In this document: positions 27,162-36,041 of the stretch, in pieces
How positions within the stretch are numbered: the stretch's first letter is position 1
Layout: each line of letters begins with the position of its first letter
Assembly: GCA_034679345.1 (NCBI GenBank)
Contig: JAXDAY010000023.1
Location: 124,001 to 188,000, forward strand
Source of the DNA: JAXDAY01 sp034679345
Lineage (GTDB): Bacteria; Eisenbacteria; RBG-16-71-46; CAIMUX01; VGJL01
DNA length: 64,000 nucleotides
Reading direction: 5' to 3'
Notes under the pieces: generated by a model
What the model was told of the DNA's origin: nothing
Seen by the model: the letters and a program-made list of their open reading frames with translations, nothing else
The model's database searches: none
Position numbers and translations under genes: made by a program

Positions 27162-28334
27162 ATGAATCTGCAGCGGTGGCGGAATCGGACTCGCAGTTGG
27201 GCGTTTGCAGCCATCCTGGCCCTCGCCCTGATGCCCCTCGGCTGCGCCGAGGACAACGACGACGGGACGGGACCCGGTGACGACATCGAGAGGATTCAGC
27301 AGATCTTCCCGACGAGTCTCCACGCCGCGCGCCTCGGGAAGGCCACCTTCTACGAAGCAGCCGACGGATTCCAGTCGCTGACGGGAATTCCCATGAGCGA
27401 GCTTGCCTGCACGAAGTGCCACGCGACGACCTACGCGGACGGCTCTCCCGTCGATCACGCCACCTACGCCCCGGGCTGCCGGGACTGCCACGTCGATCCG
27501 GAAGATCCGGGCGCAGAGGAAGTCTCCGACCAGACCTGTCTCGGCTGCCACGGACGGCAGGGCGCGGAGCAGAATCTTTTCCAGGACGTCCACCGCTCGG
27601 CCGGAATGGAGTGCATGGACTGCCACACGGAGCGCGAGATGCACGGCGACGGCAACAGCTACGCCTCGTTCCTCGCGCCCGGCGCGAGCGATGCCGCCTG
27701 CGAGCGCTGCCACACGGTCTCGGCCGACGACAACAACTACCACCAGATCCACCTTGCCACGGTCCACTGCTCCGCCTGCCACGTGAAGTCGGTGAGCAGC
27801 TGCTACAACTGCCACTTCGAGACCGAGGTCGTGCAGGAGAAGAAGCGCTACTTCAACCAGACCCCGCGAACCGGCTTCAAGATGCTGATGAACTTCAACG
27901 GCAAGGTCCACACGGCGACCTTCCAGTCCCTGACGCACGATGGCGAGAGCTTCGTCGCGATCGCTCCCTTCTACGGCCACAGCATCACGAAGGAGGACAT
28001 TTCCTGCCGCGACTGCCACCTGCAGGGCGGAAACGGCAACCCGAACGTGAAGGCCTACGACGAGACCGGGAAGATCGTCGTGACGAGCTGGAATCCATCG
28101 GCGCAGGGAGCGGAACGGCTCGTGGGGCCTTCCGGCGTGATCCCCATTCCGGGCGACTGGAAGACATCGCTCGAGTTCACCTTCCTGCAGTACACGGGCG
28201 ATGTGAACGACCCGATCAACGGCGCTCAGAACCTGCCGAGTTGGGACTATCTCAAGTCCACAGCCGACGGGTCGCACATCGTCTACGGCAGTCCGCTGAC
28301 GCAGGAGCAGATGGACGCCCTGATCGACCACTAG
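27162..28334 (+). CDS. Octaheme c-type cytochrome lipoprotein
   Basis: 390 residues. AGGAGGTG precedes ATG 27162. A lipoprotein signal ends at L-G-C28, so the protein is membrane-anchored and extracytoplasmic. Eight CxxCH heme motifs begin at residues 83, 106, 126, 151, 180, 203, 214 and 282. Several extra His (such as YHQIHLATVH and HSITK) could be distal ligands. The heme-free C-terminal 100 residues may form a separate domain. It likely carries electrons across the envelope; no catalytic family is recognised. No cytochrome maturation genes are in the window. Confidence 0.88.
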   Translation: MNLQRWRNRTRSWAFAAILALALMPLGCAEDNDDGTGPGDDIERIQQIFPTSLHAARLGKATFYEAADGFQSLTGIPMSELACTKCHATTYADGSPVDHATYAPGCRDCHVDPEDPGAEEVSDQTCLGCHGRQGAEQNLFQDVHRSAGMECMDCHTEREMHGDGNSYASFLAPGASDAACERCHTVSADDNNYHQIHLATVHCSACHVKSVSSCYNCHFETEVVQEKKRYFNQTPRTGFKMLMNFNGKVHTATFQSLTHDGESFVAIAPFYGHSITKEDISCRDCHLQGGNGNPNVKAYDETGKIVVTSWNPSAQGAERLVGPSGVIPIPGDWKTSLEFTFLQYTGDVNDPINGAQNLPSWDYLKSTADGSHIVYGSPLTQEQMDALIDH

Positions 28335-28375
28335 ATCGACAGAGGACGAGCCGCGATCCGCGCGGGATCCGCCTG

Positions 28376-30142
28376 ATGACATCCGAGGCCCGATCGCTCC
28401 CCCACCCGGGACGGTCCCGGGCCTCGGTCATTCTGGCGCTCGCCGCCGCGGCGATCGGGATCCTCCGCGCGCTCTCTCTCCGGTGGACGTGCGACGATGC
28501 CTTCATCACCTTCCGCTACGTGGAGAACATCGCCCGCGGCCTGGGCCCCGTCTACAACGCCGGAGAGCGCGTGGAGGGCTACAGCCACTTCCTCTGGCTC
28601 GGGCTGCTCTCGGCGGCCCGTTCGCTGGGAATCAATCCGATCCTCGCATCCGAAGTCCTCGGCGTCCTCTTCTTTGCGGGAACGATCCTGTGCTTGAGTC
28701 GCGCCATCGCGCGCCTCTTCCCGACGGGCCCATTCGTCCCGATGGCCGCCTTCGCCGTAGCGCTCCACTACGACCTCGCCGTCTGGGCGACCGGCGGCCT
28801 GGAGACGGCGCTCTTCACCTTTCTCGTGGCGGCCGGCCTCTCCGCCCTCTCGCATGCGGATGGAAGGAGCGCCCGCGCGAACGCGGCGGCGGGGCTACTC
28901 CTGACCATCGCCGTCATCACGCGTCCCGACGGCGCGCTCTTCCTGCTCTGCGGACTCCTCTGGTTGGCGCTTCCCTCCGGCGACGGCCGCCTCAACCGGC
29001 GCTCGATCCTCGCCTATCTCCTGCCGGCCGCCCTGATCCTGCTTCCCTACCTGATCTGGAAGCTCGCCTACTACGGCGATCTCCTGCCGAATCCCTACTA
29101 CGCCAAGTCGGGGGGCGGAGCGTACTGGGCGCAGGGCTTCCGTTACATCGCCCTCTACATCCGAGGCTACCCATCGAGCGCGGTCTTCGTCGTGGCACTC
29201 GTGGCCGCCGCCATCCCGATCGCCAGTCGCACGCTCGCCCGGCATTCCCAGGTCGCGCTTCTGCGGCTCTGCATCCTCTTCACGCTCGTCTACTCGATCC
29301 TCTTCGTCGCGCGGGTGGGCGGCGACTTCATGTACGCCCGCCTTCTCTTGCCGATCGTTCCACTCCTCTACCTCGGCGCGGAGATCGGCGCGCGCCTCCT
29401 CTTCAGCGCGCGTCCCCGCCTTCTGGCCGCCCTCCTGATCGCCGTGCCGCTCTTCTCCTTCGTTGATCGGGCCGCGCGCGATGCCATCTACTTCGATGCG
29501 CAGGACAGACCCCGGGCGACCTACGGCCCCGGCAGGATCGCCGATGAGCGCTGGTACTGGACGCACCGCGACGGCGGCCGCAGCCTGCTCGAATCCTACG
29601 AGCGCATCGGAAGCGCGCTCGCCGGAGGCTTCCCCGGCTCCGGCGCCCGAGTTCTCCTCCAGGGGCAGGCGAGTCTCGGATACTACGCGGGCTTCGACTA
29701 CTGCCTCGAGGGGGCCGGACTCACCGACCGCGCGATCGCGCGCAAGCCCCTCCAACAGCGGGGTCGGCCGGGCCACGAGAAGTCGCCCTCGCGCGAAGAG
29801 CTGATCGCGCGAGGAATCCACTTCCTCTTCATGAAGCGCCCCATGGAGCCCGACGCGTACCGCAGCGTCTATTTCCGGATCGGGGAAGAGCGGATCCGCG
29901 CCGAGCTCCTGACCTATGACCGCGAGGTGATGCGCCGCCTGGCGGAGCGCTTCGAAGATTCGATCGCCTTCTTTGACTTTGAGAGCTACCTCGACGACTA
30001 CCTCGCATCGATCGACGAGCGGCCGTCAGCCGAGGTGCGAGTCGATTACGAGCGCTTCCGCGACTTCTACTTCCGCCACAACGACGACCCCGAGCGCGAG
30101 GCGGCGTTCGTCCGGCGACTGGCTGGAAACGCCCCGGGCTAG
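28376..30142 (+). CDS. GT-C type membrane glycosyltransferase
   Basis: 588 residues with about ten hydrophobic helices in the first 400 residues and a soluble C-terminal part. The signature CDDAFITFRYVENIARGLG .. VYNAGERVEGYSHFLW carries the Asp-Asp pair of the GT-C (PMT/ArnT-like, GT39/AftB-like) superfamily, which transfers sugars from polyprenyl-phosphate donors on the outer face of the inner membrane. A second mark is WATGGLETALFTFL. Acceptor and sugar are unknown. The frame extends far upstream over the cytochrome, so ATG 28376 is a best guess. Its TAG stop shares the CTAG palindrome with the next, convergent gene. Confidence 0.8.
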   Translation: MTSEARSLPHPGRSRASVILALAAAAIGILRALSLRWTCDDAFITFRYVENIARGLGPVYNAGERVEGYSHFLWLGLLSAARSLGINPILASEVLGVLFFAGTILCLSRAIARLFPTGPFVPMAAFAVALHYDLAVWATGGLETALFTFLVAAGLSALSHADGRSARANAAAGLLLTIAVITRPDGALFLLCGLLWLALPSGDGRLNRRSILAYLLPAALILLPYLIWKLAYYGDLLPNPYYAKSGGGAYWAQGFRYIALYIRGYPSSAVFVVALVAAAIPIASRTLARHSQVALLRLCILFTLVYSILFVARVGGDFMYARLLLPIVPLLYLGAEIGARLLFSARPRLLAALLIAVPLFSFVDRAARDAIYFDAQDRPRATYGPGRIADERWYWTHRDGGRSLLESYERIGSALAGGFPGSGARVLLQGQASLGYYAGFDYCLEGAGLTDRAIARKPLQQRGRPGHEKSPSREELIARGIHFLFMKRPMEPDAYRSVYFRIGEERIRAELLTYDREVMRRLAERFEDSIAFFDFESYLDDYLASIDERPSAEVRVDYERFRDFYFRHNDDPEREAAFVRRLAGNAPG

Positions 30143-32076
30143 CGCAGCACGCGCAGCGAGAGATATCCCTGCCAGAGCGTTGCGGGCTCCTCGATGCCGT
30201 CATCGGTTCGAATCGCATCGAGGCGCAGCATCGGATCGATCACGGAGATCCCTTCCCATCGCAGATCGAACGAGAGCCCGGTCTTCTTGACGTCCGACTG
30301 GACGAGACTCGGATAGCGCTCCTCGATATAGAGCCCGTGCAGCTCGGCCAGGAGGTCGGGGGCGGGCCTGCCGTAGAGGGTTACGCTCGCCGTCATGTTG
30401 CTCTCGCGCCCGACATCCGGGTAGGCGATCTCGTCGGTCTCGCGCGTTCCGCGGTAGAAGAGAGTGACTCCGGCGATCTCTTGCGCCGCGGACCGATCCG
30501 GGTAGTAGGCGACACCCGCGGTCGCGCGGCAACCGTCGCGGTTCGGATCGAATGTGAGCGCGCGATAGAACGGCTCGAAGCGCGCGTCCGTGCGGAATCG
30601 ATCGAAGGAAGCATGGAGGGCGCCGCGCCCGAAGCGCCGCGCCCACTCGATCCCCGCGCGGTAGCCCGCCTCGCTCTCCGATGGAGCGCCGGGCTCGAGC
30701 CGTCGCCAGTCGGCATACTCCCCCTCGATCGAGAAGCCATGGATGGGACCCACGCGCCCGAGCGCGGAGAGGCCCCGCTCGTCGCGCTCGATCGGCTGGA
30801 CGGTGCTCAGATCGTGCGGGACCGTGCGGCGATCGTCGCCGAGCCAGATCGCGCCGAGGCGCAGGCCGAATGGCGCCGGTAGATCGGTGGCCGGATCGAG
30901 CCGCCTGCGCGGTCCCAGATCGAGCGTCGCGCCCTCCAAGGTGCGGCGATAGCGCGCGAGCACCTGCTCTTGCGCCGGCGCGTTTCGGCGCACGACCTTC
31001 TCCCATCGCGGCACGGCGAGGAAGCCATTCAAACGGGCGAACCGGCGGGAGACGACGAGACTCGCTCCCTCGAACGTGTAATCGGGCGAGAGGATCTCCA
31101 GGCTGCGCTGACTCAGGCCCGCCGCCCCCGCGCCGCAGCCGCACCCCGATACGCCACCGAGGGGAGGCGCGTCGCGCTCGTCCCATCGCTGCAGCAGGAG
31201 CGGCGAGACCCGAAGCGGGAACGCTCCCAAGACCCCCACGAGGGGGCCCGCGCGCCCGCGCAGGCTCAGCGTGCCGTAGCGACTCGTGAGCTGCTCGGCC
31301 CCCTCGGTGAGAACGACGTCATCCTCGTTTCCGATCCGAAGGAGCGCCGTGAGATCCAGGCCGGGCGCGAGATCCCAGGAGGCGCGCAAATCCCAGCGAT
31401 GAAGAAGAATCGTCCCGTTCTCGAGCGCCTCTCCGAAGAGCCCCGTATCGCCGGGGCGCGCCTTCTCGGTAAAGAGGAGCTTCGCGCGCGCGTCGATCTC
31501 CAAACGCGGCAGATCGATGGCTCCGGGCGCCATGGGCGCGACCGGAACGGGGGCGATCGGCCCTCCCGCGAGAGTCGCCCGCACGGCGTCGATCACGCTC
31601 GATCGGAGATTCCGTGTCCGGTCGTCGAAGGAGGCGCGCACCGTCCCCCCGCGATCGACGACGAAGATCCCCAGATGGCGGGTACCAAGGCCGTAAGCGG
31701 AGGCGACGCTCCCCTCCTCGTCCCAAAGGTGCGGGATCAGAACCCCGCTGTCCCAGAGAAGGTCGCTCAAATCGGCGGGGTCGTCGGGACCGAAGACGAT
31801 GGCGAGGACCTTCGCGCCCAAGGGCTCGACCGAATCGGCCGTCGCGGGGAAGCCCATCGCGATCTCGGTGCAGATGGGGCATCCCCGATTCCAGATGACG
31901 AGGACCGTAGCATCGTTCGTGCCGAAGAGCGCCGGCGCGCCGGCGCCCCCATCCGCGGACAGCCACGGCAGCTCGAACGCGGGAGCGATCGATCCGGGCG
32001 AGACGGCCGCAGCGAGGAAAGGCAGGACGGCGGCCCAGAACCCGGTGATTCCGAAGACATGCAAGCTCTTCTTCAT
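30139..32076 (-). CDS. Redoxin (TlpA-like) domain fused to a predicted outer-membrane beta-barrel
   Basis: 645 residues with a signal peptide (about 1-25). Residues 28-170 look like a peroxiredoxin/TlpA domain (IAPAFELPWLSADGG, VLVIWNRGCPICTEI with C66-x-x-C69, HLGIFVVDRGGTVRASF). The rest is Gly/aromatic-rich with alternating strands (LLHRWDLRASWDLAPGLDLTALL and FSIEGEYADWRRLEPG), ending LSLRVLR, typical of outer-membrane barrels. A Cys cluster GCGCG sits in the barrel part near residue 340. Of ATG 32079 and 32076, the second has the better distance to GGAGGT. A redox-active domain joined to a barrel is unusual. The partner is unknown. Confidence 0.72.
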   Translation of the reverse strand: MKKSLHVFGITGFWAAVLPFLAAAVSPGSIAPAFELPWLSADGGAGAPALFGTNDATVLVIWNRGCPICTEIAMGFPATADSVEPLGAKVLAIVFGPDDPADLSDLLWDSGVLIPHLWDEEGSVASAYGLGTRHLGIFVVDRGGTVRASFDDRTRNLRSSVIDAVRATLAGGPIAPVPVAPMAPGAIDLPRLEIDARAKLLFTEKARPGDTGLFGEALENGTILLHRWDLRASWDLAPGLDLTALLRIGNEDDVVLTEGAEQLTSRYGTLSLRGRAGPLVGVLGAFPLRVSPLLLQRWDERDAPPLGGVSGCGCGAGAAGLSQRSLEILSPDYTFEGASLVVSRRFARLNGFLAVPRWEKVVRRNAPAQEQVLARYRRTLEGATLDLGPRRRLDPATDLPAPFGLRLGAIWLGDDRRTVPHDLSTVQPIERDERGLSALGRVGPIHGFSIEGEYADWRRLEPGAPSESEAGYRAGIEWARRFGRGALHASFDRFRTDARFEPFYRALTFDPNRDGCRATAGVAYYPDRSAAQEIAGVTLFYRGTRETDEIAYPDVGRESNMTASVTLYGRPAPDLLAELHGLYIEERYPSLVQSDVKKTGLSFDLRWEGISVIDPMLRLDAIRTDDGIEEPATLWQGYLSLRVLR

Positions 32077-32181
32077 CATCACCTCCGCACCTGCAATAGC
32101 ACGCCTCCCGCGCGACCGCAACCTCCCGTGCGCTATTGTCCGGGCGCCTCGCTGGTGGTACCCTTTTGCGCGGAGGAAACC

Positions 32182-32880
32182 ATGAGACAATCCCTGGCCG
32201 TCTCTCCATGGAGAGGGATTCTCCTCCTCGGCCTATCGCTCGCGCTGCTGCCTGGGATGGCGGCATCCCAGGGAGAAGCGCGCCTCGAGGCGGAGGACTT
32301 CGTCGCGAAGGATGAGCATGGCGCCATCCCGATTCAAATTAAGGTCTGCAGCGGAGCTTCACAGGGGCTCGCGGTCGATGGCCTCGATGTCGCCGGCGAG
32401 TGGATCGCATGGGAGATCAGCCTCGTCGAGCGCTACTGCTTCAGAGACTCGCTGCGGAGCGCCGGAAGCGTGAAGGCCGTCCGGACCTTCATCACGCAGT
32501 TCGAGCGGATGCCGTACGAGGAGATCGTCGACGCGGATACGGTCGTCACGCTCCCTGGATCGGGGATCGGCTGACAGAGCGCCGTCTACGACTGGGTTCA
32601 GTCGTATCGCGTGCACTGCCTGGAGCCGGGGGACTACCGCGTGAAGCTGATCCTCGTGGAGGACAGGTCGACACGGATCGACTGCGTCGATTTCCACCCG
32701 GTCGCCGACATGGCGGGCGCCTGCTGCCTGGAGGAAGGCGCATGCAGCTTCCTGACTGCGGCTGAGTGCGCGGCGCTCGGAGGGATCTACCAGGGCGACA
32801 ATGTCTTCTGCGATCCCAATCCGTGCCAGACGCCCCTGCTCGAGACGAGCTGGGGCCGCATCCGATTCCTCTACCGCTGA
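32182..32880 (+). CDS. Secreted protein with Cys-rich WGRIR tail, interrupted by an in-frame TGA
   Basis: GGAGGAAACC and ATG 32182 begin a clear signal peptide (ILLLGLSLALLPGMAASQG). The reading frame meets TGA at 32572-32574 after 130 codons, then continues in the same frame for 102 codons to 32880. The second part is protein-like: YDWVQSYRVHCLEPGDYRVK, a Cys cluster (ACC..C..C.ALGG..QGD...CDPNPC) and the final SWGRIRFLYR. Both halves clearly belong to one gene. Options are a sequencing error, a nonsense mutation (TGG to TGA seems natural), or recoding. The function is unknown; probably surface-located. Confidence 0.65.
32587..32606 (+). promoter_or_regulatory. Hairpin just downstream of the in-frame TGA
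   Basis: TACGACT / AGTCGTA, seven paired bases with a GGGTTC loop, starting 12 bases after the TGA and with the loop 20 bases after it. Geometry is compatible with a bacterial SECIS element, but such hairpins also arise by chance in GC-rich coding DNA. Confidence 0.25.
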
Positions 32881-32897
32881 GTCGCCCTGCTCGAATC

Positions 32898-34388
32898 TCA
32901 ATTGCCCGACCCACGCGGGATCGAGGTCGGCCGGCGCACGGTCGGATGCTCGCGATCCCTCATGCGCCGCCTCAGAAGCAGCGCCTGGATCCGCCGGTGC
33001 CGCGTCTCGGTGAGCGGCATCCACAACATGAGGGACGCTCCGATCATGAAGAAGAGCCCGACGCCGGGCCCGAAGAGGACCGTCAGCCATTGCAGCGTGC
33101 CGGCTCCTTGAACGCGCGCGCCCTCGTCGAAGCCGATCGCGCCGAGCATCGCTCCCGAGATCAGCAGACCAAGCGCGCGAGAGATCTTGACTCCCATCTT
33201 CCAGACGCCGAAGTAGATCCCCTCGCGATTGCGGCGCGTGCGCAGCTCATCATAGTCGACCATATCGGCCACGAGCGACTCATAGAGGATAATCGATCCA
33301 GCGAGGGCGCCTCCGACGACGGCGAGCGCGAAGGCTCCCACCCGGTCGCCCGGCGCAAGAAGCGGATATGAGACGCTCACGAGCAGCCCCAGGGCGAAGA
33401 TCGCCCAGAAGGCCGGCATCTTCTTCCCGGCGCGTCTCGAGAGGGCCGCCCAGAACGGGACCGAGAGGATGATGCCGGCGAAGAACGGCAACAGCACGCC
33501 GAAGACCGTTCGCGCTTCGCTGAATCCCAGGCGATACTCGTAGTAGTAGAAGGCGATCGAAGCGTTGAGCGCCCTGCCGATCCCCGCGACCACAAACGCT
33601 GCCAGAAGCGGCAGAAACGCTGGATTCCGCATCGCGAGGATCTGCTCTCGCAGCAACGTCGCCATGCGCAACCCCTTCCACTCTCCCGAGGCCTGGCGTG
33701 TGTCGTAACCCCGCGTCGCGCGCACCGAGATCCAGGCGGTGATGACGATCGGAGCCACGAGGATCAGGGCCGTGACGCCTCTCGAGCGGCGGATGGCATC
33801 CTCCGCGTCGCCTCCGCCCAGCGCGCGGAGCACGAGAGGGGGGATCACCGTCCCCGCGACGAGGCCCAGGGTCGTGAAGAGCCGGCGGTATCCGAAGATG
33901 ATCGTCCGTTCGTTGCGATCGAAGCTGAGCTCGCCGCCCAGTGCGATGTGGGGCACCGATGCGATCGTCATGAAGGTCGTGATCGCGAGATAACCCCCGA
34001 GAAGGAAGAGGAAGAGCGGGAGCTGGCCGTCGATTCCAGGAGGATTGAAGATCAGAACGAGACTTGCGGCCAACCCCACCGAACCGGGCACGATCCAGGG
34101 ACGGCGCCGTCCCATGCGATGCCGCGTCCGATCGGAGATGCCGCCCATGATGGGATCGCTGACGGCATCCCAGAGAACGGCGATCGCCATGGCGAGCGCG
34201 GTCCAGACCGGCGCGAGCCCGAGGACAGTGTTGTAGAACTTGAGCAAGTAGAGCTCGACCAGCACCTCGACCGAGACGAAACCCAGCTCGGCCGTTCCGT
34301 AAGCCAGCTTCGTTCTCGATGGGATCGACTCGATGCTCGCCTCCCGGCGGGCCGGCTCGAATGAGCGGCCGACCCGTCCTCGCTTCAC
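32898..34388 (-). CDS. GPH-type (MFS_2) cation:sugar symporter-like transporter
   Basis: 496 residues with about 12 membrane helices. The GPH family marks are AYGTAELGF near the N-terminus, LWDAVSDPIMGGISDRTRHRMGRRRPWI (loop 2-3, split here by the conserved D-P-x-x-G) and NREGIYFGVWKMGVKISRALG. The family imports glycosides, pentosides or hexuronides with Na+ or H+; some members move lipids or other solutes, so the substrate is open. The start is GTG 34388 and lacks a strong ribosome site. No sugar-utilisation genes are adjacent. Confidence 0.85.
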   Translation of the reverse strand: MKRGRVGRSFEPARREASIESIPSRTKLAYGTAELGFVSVEVLVELYLLKFYNTVLGLAPVWTALAMAIAVLWDAVSDPIMGGISDRTRHRMGRRRPWIVPGSVGLAASLVLIFNPPGIDGQLPLFLFLLGGYLAITTFMTIASVPHIALGGELSFDRNERTIIFGYRRLFTTLGLVAGTVIPPLVLRALGGGDAEDAIRRSRGVTALILVAPIVITAWISVRATRGYDTRQASGEWKGLRMATLLREQILAMRNPAFLPLLAAFVVAGIGRALNASIAFYYYEYRLGFSEARTVFGVLLPFFAGIILSVPFWAALSRRAGKKMPAFWAIFALGLLVSVSYPLLAPGDRVGAFALAVVGGALAGSIILYESLVADMVDYDELRTRRNREGIYFGVWKMGVKISRALGLLISGAMLGAIGFDEGARVQGAGTLQWLTVLFGPGVGLFFMIGASLMLWMPLTETRHRRIQALLLRRRMRDREHPTVRRPTSIPRGSGN

Positions 34389-34645
34389 GGAGCGCCGAGA
34401 TCCATCATACGCGAGGGTCGCCCGATCGCCCCGTGCCGCGGCGGCGGGCGCGAGATCCGATCGCGCCGCTGTCGCGCTCCGGGCACACTCCTGTATGACT
34501 CAGGCGACTCTCTTGGGCCGGCCAGCGAGCCAATCGTGTCCCCCTCTCGCCGCGGCCGGGCAGTCAACTTCAAGCGCCGCATCCGAATCCAGCGCGAGCG
34601 CATCCCAAGGCAGACCCTGGCACGCGACTTGATACATATCCCCTT

Positions 34646-34678
34646 GAGTCCCAAGCCGGCGATCGCCGGCGAAGACTC
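34646..34678. repeat. Two-tier palindrome upstream of a lipoprotein gene
   Basis: A perfect 16-base palindrome GCCGGCGATCGCCGGC (34655-34670) is flanked by GAGTC (34646-34650) and GACTC (34674-34678). It lies 50 bases before ATG 34729 and has no T-run, so an operator or RNA structure is more likely than a terminator. The rest of the 340-base gap 34389-34728 shows nothing else. Confidence 0.4.
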
Positions 34679-34728
34679 GAGGGAGCACTCGGCCGCGGCG
34701 CCGGGAGCGCCGCACCTGGGAGGGTATC

Positions 34729-35970
34729 ATGCGTGCGCGCCCAACCATTCTCGTCCTCATCATCACGATCCTATCGTTCCTCGGCGGGCTCGAAGGATGC
34801 TCGGACGAATCGGGATCGCTCCTCAGTCCGGAGCCCTCCGGCGGCAACACCCCCGCGAAGGTCACCGTCGATCCCCTTCCCCCAGCCGATCTCGCCACCG
34901 TCTCCCTTGCGGGGGAAGACCTGACGCTCTGGCCGTACACGGGAAACAGCTTCAGCGGGGAAGCGATCGATCCGATCAACCTGGTCTTCGCGGGACGGGC
35001 CGATCCCGTCCAGATCCGCGCCGCCCTCCTTGCCCTCGACGGCGATCGAACGGCATTCGGATTCCCCGACGCATTCCCGTTCAACGCGACATGGTCCGAC
35101 GCGGTGGGCGATGTCCAGTCCTCCTACGCTGATGGGAACGGTTGGATCGGAAGCGTCGTGCAGCTCCAGCTCGCCGACTACGAGCCGATCCGCTGGCACC
35201 TCCGGCTCTTCCGCACAGGGAGCCCCTTCGGCGCTGAGGGAAGTTGGACCGTCGGCGGCGCTCACTTCGAGGTCATGATCCCCGGGACCGCGGATCATCA
35301 AGTCTTGAGCTGGGAGCGCGCGGAGGAGATCGTCCTCGTGGATCTGATGCGGAGCGGCCTGCTCGATCCCAACCTGCCATTCATTCAGAGCGATCCGATC
35401 AACGCCGCTCCCTCGTTCCGAGAAATCCCCGCAGTGATCTACAATGGGCTGCCCGAGGAGCTGAAGGTCTACATTGGCGGTCCTCTCGGGCAGGTCACCG
35501 ATCCGGTGCCCATCCTGACTGACGGCAAAGCCACGATCCTGAATGTCGCCGGAACCGCTCCGATCGTCCCCGGGCTGTTCCAGCAGAGCTTCGTGAAGAC
35601 CTACGAACAGATCATCCCGAAGCCGTTCTGCGCCGACGGTCCGACCGACTGGGTCCTCGTCTCGGGACCCGTCTGCTTCGAGAAGCGAGTCACCGTGGAC
35701 GCGGGCGGGGATCTAAGTTGCCGGGCCGACTACGGTGGGACGCTCATCGTCACCCCATGGGACATCGAGCACAACGTCCCTGCGGGCGAGCCTTACGCCG
35801 CTCAGGTCGGCGGGTCGCAGCACGGCGCATCGACCGCCTCCAGGACCTCGGTCTGGTCCCATGACAAACGCCTCAGCCATGGCCAGGGCGGCACCGAGAT
35901 CCTGCTCACGTGGCTTGCGATCGCCGATCCCGGCCAGAAGAGCTACCGCGAACAGTCCAAGTGCCTGTAG
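34729..35970 (+). CDS. Lipoprotein with LssY C-terminal-like domain
   Basis: 413 residues. GGGAGGG precedes ATG 34729. A lipoprotein signal ends at L-E-G-C24. The mature part includes DPINLVFAGRADPVQIRAAL, a hydrophilic stretch, WHLRLFRTG and AHFEVMIPGTADHQVLSWE. This order is similar to the LssY C-terminal domain found on some membrane phosphatases, here as a stand-alone lipoprotein. The second half (from about 230) has no recognised motif and contains five Cys. The function is unknown. A strong terminator follows the stop. Confidence 0.6.
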   Translation: MRARPTILVLIITILSFLGGLEGCSDESGSLLSPEPSGGNTPAKVTVDPLPPADLATVSLAGEDLTLWPYTGNSFSGEAIDPINLVFAGRADPVQIRAALLALDGDRTAFGFPDAFPFNATWSDAVGDVQSSYADGNGWIGSVVQLQLADYEPIRWHLRLFRTGSPFGAEGSWTVGGAHFEVMIPGTADHQVLSWERAEEIVLVDLMRSGLLDPNLPFIQSDPINAAPSFREIPAVIYNGLPEELKVYIGGPLGQVTDPVPILTDGKATILNVAGTAPIVPGLFQQSFVKTYEQIIPKPFCADGPTDWVLVSGPVCFEKRVTVDAGGDLSCRADYGGTLIVTPWDIEHNVPAGEPYAAQVGGSQHGASTASRTSVWSHDKRLSHGQGGTEILLTWLAIADPGQKSYREQSKCL

Positions 35971-35982
35971 ATCACCCCGCGC

Positions 35983-36023
35983 TCCGCCCGCCCTCCAGGG
36001 AACGTCTCCGGAGGGCGGGCGGA
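35983..36023. terminator. Bidirectional terminator between convergent genes
   Basis: Perfect 14-bp stem TCCGCCCGCCCTCC / GGAGGGCGGGCGGA with a 13-base loop, between the stop of the plus-strand lipoprotein (35970) and the stop of the minus-strand regulator (36042). Confidence 0.75.
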
Positions 36024-36041
36024 ATGTTAAGCGCGGGCAAG

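Noticed and set aside
27416..28375. N-terminal extension of the glycosyltransferase frame across the cytochrome gene
   Set aside because: Overlaps the eight-heme cytochrome in another frame and is Arg/Gly/Pro-rich; the membrane protein starts near 28376.
30970..32181. Long in-frame extension upstream of the secreted protein at 32182
   Set aside because: Runs antisense to the redoxin-barrel gene; a clear ribosome site and signal peptide start at 32182.
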